In this document: one piece after another, positions 24,610-31,907 of the stretch | Position numbering within the stretch: the stretch's first letter is position 1 | Layout of the letters: each line of letters starts with the position of its first letter | Source of the DNA: AP-15 sp035538335 | Lineage (GTDB): Bacteria > Pseudomonadota > Alphaproteobacteria > ATCC43930 > CGMCC-115725 | Length of the DNA stretch: 64,000 bases | Reading direction: 5' to 3' | NCBI GenBank assembly: GCA_035538335.1 | Contig: DATLKN010000057.1 | Location: forward strand, 1-64,000 | The notes under the pieces: model-generated | Database searches by the model: none | Told to the model about the DNA's origin: nothing | What the model saw: the letters and a program-made list of their open reading frames with translations, nothing else | Program-made: the position numbers and the translations under genes

Positions 24610-25607
24610 CAGAGATATCCGTTCGCCTTGAACCAGTCGATCGCCTCGGCGATGCCCATGGGCGCCGGCCGCGGGGCGTAGCCCAGCTCGCGGATGGCCT
24701 TCGCCGAGGTGAAGTACATCTTTTTCCGCGCCATGCGAACCCCGTCGCGGGTCATGAAGGGCTGGCGCCGCGTCATTCGCGCCGTCAGCTCGGCCCCGGC
24801 CGCGGCGCTATAGGCGAGCCAGCGCGGCACCTCGAAGAAAGGCGGCCGCCGGCCGGTACGCTCGGCAACATCGGCAAGGATGGCGGACAGCGCCATGTTG
24901 TCGCCGCCGAGAATGTAGCGCTCGCCGATGCGGCCGAGGCTGGCCGCGGCGAGCTGGCCGACGGCGACGTCGTCGACATGCACCAGGTTGAGGCCGGTGT
25001 CGATGAAACCCGGCATATGGCCGCGCGCCGCCTCGACGATGACGCGCCCCGTCGGCGTCGGCTTCACGTCGCGCGGGCCGACCGGCGTCGACGGGTTGAC
25101 GATGACGGCCGGCAGCCCCTCTTCCTCGACGAGCCGCCGCACCGCTTCCTCGGCGCGGAATTTCGACTGCTTGTAGGGCCCGACCATGTCTTCGAAGCGG
25201 CTCGGCGTCTCCTCGTCGGCGGCGCCCCTCGGCACGATGCCGAGGGTCGCGACGCTGCTCGTATAGACGATGCGCTCGACGCCGGCAGCGAGCGCCGCCA
25301 GCATCAGCCGGCGCGTACCCTCGACATTGGTCGCCATCATCGCCGCCGGATCGGGCACCCACAGGCGATAATCGGCCGCGACATGAAACAGATAGCGGCA
25401 GCCGGCAACTGCCCGAGCGATGGACGCTTCGTCTTCGAGCGAGCCCTCGGCGATCTCGACGCGCAGATTCGCAAGGTTGCGCCGGTCGCTTTTCGGGCGG
25501 GCGAGCACGCGCACGCGGTGCCCCGAATTGAGCAGCGCCCGCGCAACCGCCGAGCCGACGAAGCCGGTGGCGCCGGTAACGAGACAAAGATCGGGGGCGA
25601 GCGGCAC
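24609..25607 (-). CDS. hpnA: HpnA, hopanoid-associated sugar epimerase-like protein
   Basis: A 332-residue extended short-chain dehydrogenase. LVTGATGFVGSAVARALL is the NAD(P)-binding loop, VYTSSVATLG and PYKQSKFRAEE supply the Ser and Y-x-x-x-K catalytic residues, and NLVHVDDVAVGQLAA follows. The family is constantly found at the head of hopanoid operons, but its reaction is not established. It starts 15 bp after the stop of ccmI, so the hopanoid genes continue directly from the cytochrome c maturation operon. hpnB, its usual neighbour, is missing between hpnA and hpnC. Confidence 0.93.
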   Translation of the reverse strand: MPLAPDLCLVTGATGFVGSAVARALLNSGHRVRVLARPKSDRRNLANLRVEIAEGSLEDEASIARAVAGCRYLFHVAADYRLWVPDPAAMMATNVEGTRRLMLAALAAGVERIVYTSSVATLGIVPRGAADEETPSRFEDMVGPYKQSKFRAEEAVRRLVEEEGLPAVIVNPSTPVGPRDVKPTPTGRVIVEAARGHMPGFIDTGLNLVHVDDVAVGQLAAASLGRIGERYILGGDNMALSAILADVAERTGRRPPFFEVPRWLAYSAAAGAELTARMTRRQPFMTRDGVRMARKKMYFTSAKAIRELGYAPRPAPMGIAEAIDWFKANGYL

Positions 25608-25622
25608 CGCGGTTCGCCCCTC

Positions 25623-27008
25623 TCAGCGCAGCGCCGCGAGCCGGCGCTCGACGGCCGCCCGGTCCGCCCCGCCCGCCGGCAGCACGGCGACGAGCTGCCG
25701 CCAATATGTCGCGGCGCGGGCGGGATCGCCATGCGCCGCCGCGGCGAGCCCCAGATACCACAGCGCGTCGGGCTCCTTGTCGTCGAGCGCGTGGATCCGG
25801 CTCGCGAGGCCGGCGACCTCAGGCGTCAGCCGCTCGTTTGCGACACCGCCGCCCAACGCCGCCATATACGCCTTCAACAGGTCGAGATTGCCGTGCACAT
25901 GCGCGTTCGCGCTTTTGAGCGCAGCCACCGCGTCGGCATTGCGCCCGAGCGTGCGGTAGGAGCGCGCCAGCATCAGCCATCCCTGCGGATCGTCCGGCTG
26001 CGCCGCGAGCCGAGCGGCGAGGCGCGCCACCATGCCCTCGATCATCGCCTGGCGCTGCTGCGGCGTCATCTGCTGCGCGGCGGCGACCATGGCCGCGGAA
26101 GGCGCCGGCGGCGGCGCCGCAGACGCGCCGGCCGCGGCGGCCGGAGGCGGCGATGCCGCCGCCCCGCCCTGCGCCTTGATCGCGGCCAGGCGCTTCTCGA
26201 CGACCGAGCGCCACGGTGCGTTCGCCGGCGCCTCGGCGAGCAGCGCCGAGAGCGCCTTCTCGGCGCCGGCCGTGTCGCCTGCTTGCGCCACCGCCTCGGC
26301 GAGGTAATAGCGCGCCCGCGGGTCGCCGGGGGTCGTCGCGAACTCGGCCTTGGCGGCGGGGGTGACGACACCGCCCGCCTCCAGCACCAGCACCTCGCCG
26401 AGCTCGGCATGCAATCCGGTGTCGTCGGGCTGCATCGCGATCGCCCGCCGATACGCCTTGCGCGCCGCCGCGAAGCGACCGAGCGAGGCGCTGCTGCGGG
26501 CGAGCAGTATCCAGCCGCGCGGATGATTGGGCTCGCGCGCGAGCCGGGCGGCGAGCTGGTCCGTGGCGGCGGCGAGCGTGGCGCCGTCATGCGCCGCGCC
26601 CGCCTCTGCCGGCGCGGCGCCGGCTGCGATCTCGATCGCCGCCGGCGCGCCGACCGCGAGATAGAGGACGAAGGCGGCGGCCGGCACGATGCCGGCGATC
26701 GCGACGGCGGCGCCGACGCGCCACGAAATTTCGCCGGCGCTGCCCGGCGGCAGCCTCGCCTGGCGCGCCTCGCGGTCGGCGGCGGCCAGCAGATGCCGGG
26801 TGATCTCGGTGCGCGCCGCGGCGGCTTCCTCCGCCGAAACGGTGCCGAGCTCAAACTCGGCGTCGATGTCGGCCAGTTGCCGCCGGAACACCGCGACGAC
26901 GGAGGCGCGGTCGTCCGCACCGCCGCCGCGGCGCCGCAACAGCGGCAGCAGCAGGAACGCGAGGGCGGCGAGAACGAGCGCCGCCGCGACGGCCACGAAC
27001 AGGATCAT
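25623..27008 (-). CDS. ccmI: CcmI, cytochrome c maturation chaperone with TPR repeats
   Basis: A 461-residue protein with two N-terminal membrane helices (about 1-22 and 95-117). Between them is a cytoplasmic loop with VFRRQLADIDAEFELGTVSAEEA. The periplasmic C-terminal part carries tetratricopeptide repeats, for example HPRGWILLARSSASLGRFAAARKAYRRAI and DPQGWLMLARSYRTLGRNADAV. CcmI holds apocytochrome c for heme attachment by CcmF/CcmH. An Ala/Pro-rich linker at about 280-310 separates two TPR groups. The start overlaps ccmH by 4 bp. Confidence 0.92.
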   Translation of the reverse strand: MILFVAVAAALVLAALAFLLLPLLRRRGGGADDRASVVAVFRRQLADIDAEFELGTVSAEEAAAARTEITRHLLAAADREARQARLPPGSAGEISWRVGAAVAIAGIVPAAAFVLYLAVGAPAAIEIAAGAAPAEAGAAHDGATLAAATDQLAARLAREPNHPRGWILLARSSASLGRFAAARKAYRRAIAMQPDDTGLHAELGEVLVLEAGGVVTPAAKAEFATTPGDPRARYYLAEAVAQAGDTAGAEKALSALLAEAPANAPWRSVVEKRLAAIKAQGGAAASPPPAAAAGASAAPPPAPSAAMVAAAQQMTPQQRQAMIEGMVARLAARLAAQPDDPQGWLMLARSYRTLGRNADAVAALKSANAHVHGNLDLLKAYMAALGGGVANERLTPEVAGLASRIHALDDKEPDALWYLGLAAAAHGDPARAATYWRQLVAVLPAGGADRAAVERRLAALR

Positions 27009-27472
27009 GAGCGGCCGCCCAGCAGCTCGGCCGCGCGCGTCCGCTCCTCTTGGCTGAGGTCCGGCGGGGGCGGCGCGCCGCCGCGGCGCCGCGCGCGCCG
27101 CCACAGCATCAAGCCGGCCGCCAAGAGCAGCCCCGGCGGCCCGAGCCACAGCAGATAAGTGACCGGCCGGAACGGCGGATCGAGCAGGACGAAGATGCCG
27201 TAGCGCGCAACGACGTAATCGACGACCTCTTTGTCGGTGTCGCCGGCGAGCAGGTGGCGGCGGATCAGCAGCCGCAGATCGTGCGCCAGCGGCGCGTTCG
27301 ATTGCTCGATCGACTCGTTCTGGCAGACGAGACAACGCAGCTCGCCACCGATCGCCTCGGCGCGCGCCTCGAGCGCCGGATTGGCGAGCTCTTCCGACGG
27401 CTCGAGAGCGGGCGCCGCCGGCACGATGGCGACGACGGCGAGCAACGCCGCAAAGAACAGCCCGCTTCTCAT
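27005..27472 (-). CDS. ccmH: CcmH, cytochrome c heme-lyase thiol reductase
   Basis: A 155-residue periplasmic protein with a signal peptide (MRSGLFFAALLAVVAIVP) and the redox motif LRCLVCQNES, whose CxxC reduces the apocytochrome heme-binding cysteines. A C-terminal membrane helix follows (TYLLWLGPPGLLLAAGLMLW). The length fits the short alphaproteobacterial CcmH/CycL type. Start at 27472 is chosen because it gives the signal peptide and the usual 4-bp overlap with the ccmF stop. ccmG and ccmE, often in the same operon, are not here. Confidence 0.94.
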   Translation of the reverse strand: MRSGLFFAALLAVVAIVPAAPALEPSEELANPALEARAEAIGGELRCLVCQNESIEQSNAPLAHDLRLLIRRHLLAGDTDKEVVDYVVARYGIFVLLDPPFRPVTYLLWLGPPGLLLAAGLMLWRRARRRGGAPPPPDLSQEERTRAAELLGGRS

Positions 27473-29460
27473 CCGGGCTCCGCCTTCTGCGCGGCGATCG
27501 CCGCGGCCGAGCGCGCCTGCGGCAGCCGCAGCCGCAAGCGCCGGTCGGTCAGCGAGACGAGCCCGCCCAAGGCGGCGATCAGCGCGCCGAACCAGATCCA
27601 CGGCACCAGCGGGTTGTAATAGGCGCGCAGCACCCAGCCGCCCTTGCCGTCCGGATCGCCGAGCGCGAGGTAGAGATCGGCGAGCCCGTTGGTGGCGATC
27701 GCGGTGTGCACGGTGCTCGTCTGCGCCACCGCAAACCAGCGGCGCTCCGGATGGAGGATATAGCTCTCGCCGTTCGGCCGCTCGACCACCACCCGGGCGC
27801 GCTGCTCGCGGTAATTCTCGACGTCGGTCTCACTCACGCCGGCGAAATTGAGCGTCAGCCCGGCGATCTTCAAGCTGTCGCCGGAACGCACGGTGGCGAT
27901 CCGCTCCGACCGCCAGGCGGTCGAGACGGCGATCCCGGCAATCAACACGCCGACCCCGAAATGTGCCAGCGACTGGCCCCAGACGCCGCGCGGCAGACGG
28001 CGCAGCCGCCGCCAGCCGGCCGCCGGCGACAGCCGCATGAAGCCGCCGCGCTCGGCGAGATCGGTCAAGACGCCGAGCATCGCCCAGGCGGCGAGTGCGA
28101 TACCGGCGAAGGCCTGCCACGGCGCCGGCGGGACAAAGAGCCAGGCGACAAGCGGGGCGAGTACGGCGCCGGCGAGCGCCGGCGCGAGCCGCCGCACTGC
28201 CGCGCCGAGCCGGCCGCGGCGCCAGTGCAGGGTCGGCGCGATGACCATCGCGATGATCGCCGGCACCAGCATCGGCACGAAGGTGCGGTCGAAATATTGC
28301 GGCCCGACCGACAGTTTGACGCCGCTCGCGAGCTGCGCGAAGAGCGGGTAGAAGGTGCCGAGAAAGACCGTCGCCATACCGGCCGAAAGGATGACGTTGT
28401 TCAGCACCAGCGCGCCTTCTCGGCTGACCGGCGCGAACGGGCTGCCGGTTTCGAGGCTCTGCGCGCGCAGCGCGTAGAGCACGAGCGCGCCGCCGACGAC
28501 GAGCGCGATGATCGCCAGGATGAAGATGCCGCGGCTCGGGGCCACTGCGAAAGCGTGCACCGAGGTGAGGACGCCCGAGCGCACGAGAAAGGTGCCGACC
28601 AGGCTCATGCCGAAGGTCAGGATCGCGAGCAGCACGGTCCAGCGCTGCAAGGTCTCGCGCTTCTCGACGACCGCCGCCGAATGAATGAGCGCCGTGCCGA
28701 GCAGCCACGGCATGAAGGAGGCGTTCTCGACCGGGTCCCAGTACCACCAGCCGCCCCAGCCGAGCACGTAATAGGCCCAGTGGCTGCCGAGCGCGATGCC
28801 GATCGTCAGGCCGCACCAGGCAACGAGCGTCCAGGGCCGCACCCAGCGCGCCCAGGCGGCGCCGATCCGCCCCTCGAGCAGCGCCGCGACGGCGAAGGAG
28901 TAGGTGATCGAGAAGCCGACATAGCCGAAATAGAGAAAGGGCGGGTGAATGGCGAGACCCGGATCCTGCAGGATCGGGTTGAGGTCGCGCCCGTTGATCG
29001 GCACCGGGAAAATCCGGACGAACGGGTCGGAGGTGAACAGGATGAAAGCGAGCGTCAGGCAGCCGAGCAGTCCCTGGACGGCAATCGTGCGCGCTTTCAG
29101 CCGGCTCGGCAGCGCCCCGCCGAACAGCGCGACGAGTGCCCCGAAGAGGGCGAGCATGAAGACCCAGAGCAGCATCGAGCCCTCGTGGCTGCCCCAGGTG
29201 CCGGCGAATTTGTAAACGAGCGGCAGGTTGCGGGTCGAGGTCTCGTAGACGTTCAGCACCGAAAAATCGGAGACGATGTGGGCGTGCACAAAGACCGCCG
29301 CGGCGAGCGCGATCAATGCCAATTGCAAGAGCGCCGCCGGCCGCGCCAAATCCATCAGCGCGCCGACCCCGGCCGAGGCGCCCAGCAGCGGCGCCACGCC
29401 CTGCACGACCGCGACGAGAAACGCGAGGATCAGGGCAAAGTGACCGATCTCGACGAGCAT
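27469..29460 (-). CDS. ccmF: CcmF, cytochrome c heme lyase subunit
   Basis: A 663-residue polytopic membrane protein of the heme-handling superfamily. It contains WGSHEGSMLLWVF and the Trp-rich WWD domain GGWWYWDPVENASFMPWL, flanked by conserved His residues, with many membrane helices and a large periplasmic region near the C-terminus. CcmF with CcmH and CcmI attaches heme to apocytochrome c (System I). It is the first gene of a chain ccmF-ccmH-ccmI-hpnA that continues through the hopanoid genes without a gap larger than 15 bp up to shc. Confidence 0.96.
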   Translation of the reverse strand: MLVEIGHFALILAFLVAVVQGVAPLLGASAGVGALMDLARPAALLQLALIALAAAVFVHAHIVSDFSVLNVYETSTRNLPLVYKFAGTWGSHEGSMLLWVFMLALFGALVALFGGALPSRLKARTIAVQGLLGCLTLAFILFTSDPFVRIFPVPINGRDLNPILQDPGLAIHPPFLYFGYVGFSITYSFAVAALLEGRIGAAWARWVRPWTLVAWCGLTIGIALGSHWAYYVLGWGGWWYWDPVENASFMPWLLGTALIHSAAVVEKRETLQRWTVLLAILTFGMSLVGTFLVRSGVLTSVHAFAVAPSRGIFILAIIALVVGGALVLYALRAQSLETGSPFAPVSREGALVLNNVILSAGMATVFLGTFYPLFAQLASGVKLSVGPQYFDRTFVPMLVPAIIAMVIAPTLHWRRGRLGAAVRRLAPALAGAVLAPLVAWLFVPPAPWQAFAGIALAAWAMLGVLTDLAERGGFMRLSPAAGWRRLRRLPRGVWGQSLAHFGVGVLIAGIAVSTAWRSERIATVRSGDSLKIAGLTLNFAGVSETDVENYREQRARVVVERPNGESYILHPERRWFAVAQTSTVHTAIATNGLADLYLALGDPDGKGGWVLRAYYNPLVPWIWFGALIAALGGLVSLTDRRLRLRLPQARSAAAIAAQKAEPG

Positions 29461-29550
29461 GCGCGCCGCCCTATTGCCGAACCCCGCCGCGGCGGGTGCC
29501 CACTACCTAGCACTTCCGGCCCAGAACGGCGAGTGCCGAGCGCGCCGGCG

Positions 29551-29603
29551 GCCCCCTCCCATTCCCTCCCCCGCTTGCGGGGGAGGGTCAGGGTGGGGGT
29601 GCG
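29551..29603. repeat. Dispersed palindromic repeat, family D, copy 1
   Basis: CCCCCTCCCATTCCCTCCCC, then a GCTTGCGG loop region, then GGGGAGGGTCAGGGTGGGGG: a long GC-rich inverted repeat in the gap upstream of ccmF. A related element lies at 34700-34769. It may serve as a terminator-like hairpin or affect the ccmF promoter. Confidence 0.75.
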
Positions 29604-29652
29604 GCGCAGCCATGGCGCGAGGCCGGCTCGGCGTGACGCGGCCATCACCTCA

Positions 29653-29682
29653 TGGTATTACCTAATCTCGGATTGGTATTAC
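29653..29682 (+). promoter_or_regulatory. Two TGGTATTAC direct repeats, candidate antitoxin operator
   Basis: TGGTATTAC occurs at 29653-29661 and again at 29674-29682, a period of 21 bp or two helical turns. It ends 10 bp before the AbrB-type antitoxin start. Each copy contains GGTA-T-TAC, itself almost palindromic. AbrB/MazE-like antitoxins repress their own operons, so this is the likely operator. Confidence 0.5.
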
Positions 29683-29692
29683 GAGCATCGCG

Positions 29693-29926
29693 ATGACCAG
29701 ATTGACCGCCAAATGCCAAGTGACCATTCCAAAGCGGGTGCGCGACCGGTTGGGGCTGAAACCCGGATCGGATGTTGCATTCGAAGCAGCGGTCGACGGG
29801 AGGATATACTTGGTTGCGGAACATGAACCGCCGAAGAGCGTGTTCGCAACCCTGCGCGGAAGCGCGAAGCTGGCGCTGAGCACGGACGAGATCATGGCTT
29901 TGTCGCGGGGCGAGGAGCCTGGGTGA
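29693..29926 (+). CDS. AbrB/SpoVT-type antitoxin of a VapBC-like pair
   Basis: A 77-residue protein with the swapped-hairpin DNA-binding fold: TRLTAKCQVTIPKRVRDRLGLKPGSDVAFE at the N-terminus, the typical VTIPKxVRxxLGLxPG motif. The C-terminal part (LALSTDEIMALSRGEE) would wrap the toxin. It is expected to neutralise the PIN-domain RNase encoded next and to repress the operon together with it. The toxin start overlaps its stop by 4 bp (GTGA). Two spaced TGGTATTAC repeats upstream are the candidate operator. Confidence 0.88.
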   Translation: MTRLTAKCQVTIPKRVRDRLGLKPGSDVAFEAAVDGRIYLVAEHEPPKSVFATLRGSAKLALSTDEIMALSRGEEPG

Positions 29927-30342
29927 TCCTCCTCGACACGAATGTTTTGCTCGACCTCGTGACCGACGACCGCCGCTGGGCTTCCTGGTCGCAACAGCAG
30001 CTCGAACGCGCCGCCGCACAAGACGAGCTTGCCATCAACGACATCGTCTATGCCGAGCTGTCGATCGGCTATGCGCGCATCGAAGAACTCGACGCGATGA
30101 TCTCGACGGCCGGGCTGACGATGGCGCCGATGCCTCGGGCCGCACTCTTTTTGGCGGGGAAGGCGTTTCAGCGCTATCGCTCCGCCGGCGGAACCAGGAC
30201 CGGCATGCTTGCCGATTTCTTTCTTGGTGCGCATGCCGCGATATCGGCCTGTCCGCTGATCAGCCGTGACGCGGCGCGATACAGAACCTACTTTCCCGGA
30301 ATTCGCCTGATCGCCCCCGATTCGAAAGCCGAACGAGAATGA
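29923..30342 (+). CDS. PIN-domain toxin (VapC-like RNase)
   Basis: A 139-residue PIN-domain protein with GTG start. The conserved acidic residues that bind Mg are present: Asp5 in MILLDTNVLLDL, Glu45 in VYAELSIGY, Asp98 in GMLADFFLGAHA and Asp116 in LISRDAARYRTYFP. VapC-type toxins cut specific tRNAs or rRNA and stop translation. It is translated from a GTG that overlaps the antitoxin stop, and the glutathione transferase gene starts inside its own stop (ATGA at 30339-30342). Confidence 0.9.
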   Translation: MILLDTNVLLDLVTDDRRWASWSQQQLERAAAQDELAINDIVYAELSIGYARIEELDAMISTAGLTMAPMPRAALFLAGKAFQRYRSAGGTRTGMLADFFLGAHAAISACPLISRDAARYRTYFPGIRLIAPDSKAERE

Positions 30343-30920
30343 CCCTCACGCTTTATCTTTCCCCCGGATCGAGCTCGATGGCGCCGCATATCGCGCTCAA
30401 TGAGATCGGCGTGCCGTTCGAGAGCCGCTGGATTTCTTTTGCAAAAAAGGAGCAGCGTGCGCCCGAATACCTGGCGGTCAACCCGGAGGGCAAGGTCCCG
30501 ACCCTGCTCGTCAACGGCCGCCCGCTGACCGAGGTAGCCGGAATTCTCTATTACCTCGCCCGCCGCTTCCCCGAGGCCGGGCTGTGGCCGGCTGGCGACA
30601 TCGAGGCGGAGGCGCAAGCGGTGTCCTGGATGTCGTTCATCGCCGCGACGGTTCACCCGGCCCGCCGACAGGGGATTGAGCGCTCGCACGAGGTCTTCGG
30701 CATCGCCGACTGCCGGCTGGCCGGCCGCGATTGGGCCGCCGGCGCCTATTCGATCGCCGACATCCACCTCTTCCGCCTCTATTGGCGCTTCGTCGGCTGG
30801 GCGAAGCCGGGGCCGAGCGATTTCCTGAACCTCGACGCGCATTACCGGCGCATGCTGGCCCGGCCGGCCGTCGAAAAGACGCTCACGATCGAAAGCGCGA
30901 TCGGCTACGAGCTGCCGTAG
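30339..30920 (+). CDS. Glutathione S-transferase family protein
   Basis: A 193-residue protein with a thioredoxin-like N-terminal domain (LTLYLSPGSSSMAPHIALNEIGVPFE; NPEGKVPTLLVNGRPLTEVAGILYYLA with the cis-Pro and the Glu that binds glutathione) and an all-helical C-terminal domain with WAAGAYSIADIHLFRLYWRF. SPGSSS places a Ser at the activating position. It is slightly shorter than the usual 200-220 residues. Translation is coupled to the PIN toxin by a 4-bp overlap, which is odd for an enzyme of detoxification. Substrate unknown. Confidence 0.88.
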   Translation: MTLTLYLSPGSSSMAPHIALNEIGVPFESRWISFAKKEQRAPEYLAVNPEGKVPTLLVNGRPLTEVAGILYYLARRFPEAGLWPAGDIEAEAQAVSWMSFIAATVHPARRQGIERSHEVFGIADCRLAGRDWAAGAYSIADIHLFRLYWRFVGWAKPGPSDFLNLDAHYRRMLARPAVEKTLTIESAIGYELP

Positions 30921-30948
30921 ACTCGGCAATTTTAAGGCGGGTTCTCCA

Positions 30949-31269
30949 ATGCCGGTAATTTATCGGCCGTGGATCTCGCCATACGGAGACGACGACTTCG
31001 AATGGGATCGAGAAAAGAGCCTTGCCACGTTCGCCGATCGCGACTTCGTTTTCGAGGCCGCCCGCATCATCTTTCGCGGCCCTTTGGTCCGGCGCCCGGA
31101 CACAAGGCGGCGGCGCCCTAGGGAGCCACGCTTCATGGTGCTCGGCGAGTTGTACGGCCGGGTGATCGTCGTTATCTATACGCCGCGAAACCGGAAGTGC
31201 CGCATCATCTCGATGCGGCCGGCAAACGCCGTAGAGCGCGAGATCTACTATGGGCACACGGCCGGATAA
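30949..31269 (+). CDS. brnT: BrnT family toxin (DUF497)
   Basis: A 106-residue protein with BrnT features: FEWDREKSLATFADRDFVFEAARIIF at the N-terminus and GRVIVVIYTPRNRKCRIISMRPANAVEREIYY at the C-terminus, matching the beta-strand and catalytic Arg region of the RelE-like RNase BrnT. It is expected to cut RNA during stress. Its last 20 bp overlap the start of the next gene, which would normally be the antitoxin BrnA. AAGGCGG lies upstream of the ATG. Confidence 0.85.
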   Translation: MPVIYRPWISPYGDDDFEWDREKSLATFADRDFVFEAARIIFRGPLVRRPDTRRRRPREPRFMVLGELYGRVIVVIYTPRNRKCRIISMRPANAVEREIYYGHTAG

Positions 31270-31834
31270 ACCCAGGGAATACTTTTCGAAGCTCCTCGAT
31301 GTTCGTGACGAGGAGATCGACTATTCCGAGGTCCCGCCGACAACGGCGAATGACTGGAAGGATGCCGAGGTTCTCCTGCCGGTAACTCCCGAGGAGTTTC
31401 GCGCGATCAGGGAGCTCGTTCGCGTCCAGCGCTCGAAAAGCTTGCCTACTTTTCAAAAGTTGAGTAACTTCTCAGAGGACCCCTTGCGCCCGCCGCTCGG
31501 CGACACCATGTTCCCGCCACAGGATATAAGCGGAAAGGGTCCGACGATGGCCGTGATTGAACAAGTGCGGGAGGGGGAGTTGCGGTTCGAACTCGCCGAA
31601 CTGCTGCATCAGGTTCACGAGGCGGGATACGCGCAGGTTCATCTGAGGAAGCTGCTCCGACTGCTAGGCAAGGGCAGCCGCGCCGCGGGAACTTGGCGCA
31701 AGCTTGTCGAGGCATGGGAGGAACTCGGATACGAGGCCGACGAGCTTTATTGCATTGAGCTCCCGGGCGAGCGCATCCTTCTTATCTGGCGCAAACCGGA
31801 CCGTGTGCGAGACTGGTCCATCTCGAAAAATTAG
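31250..31834 (+). CDS. BrnA-like antitoxin N-terminus joined to an unknown C-terminal domain
   Basis: A 194-residue protein that begins 20 bp before the brnT stop. Residues 20-60 (DEEIDYSEVPPTTANDWKD and the following VLLPVTPEEFRAIRELVR) look like the toxin-binding half of rhizobial BrnA-like antitoxins. The usual ribbon-helix-helix C-terminus is absent. Instead residues 105-160 form predicted helices (RFELAELLHQVHEAGYAQV; LLRLLGKGSRAAGTWRKLVEAW) and end with a strand-rich ELYCIELPGERILLIWRK. The helical part could be a winged helix. An internal ATG at 31547 follows GGAAAGG and could give the C-terminal domain alone. Function of the new domain is unknown. Confidence 0.7.
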   Translation: MGTRPDKPREYFSKLLDVRDEEIDYSEVPPTTANDWKDAEVLLPVTPEEFRAIRELVRVQRSKSLPTFQKLSNFSEDPLRPPLGDTMFPPQDISGKGPTMAVIEQVREGELRFELAELLHQVHEAGYAQVHLRKLLRLLGKGSRAAGTWRKLVEAWEELGYEADELYCIELPGERILLIWRKPDRVRDWSISKN

Positions 31835-31907
31835 TCACATTGCAGAAGTTGATGAAGATTCCATCGGCACCCTCCGCCGGTTCGCTCGCGCCAAAGAAAA
31901 TGGCCTT

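Noticed and set aside
31547..31834. Separate gene starting at the internal ATG with GGAAAGG upstream
   Set aside because: The frame is continuous with the BrnA-like part without a stop, so one protein is the simpler reading. Kept as an alternative in the description.
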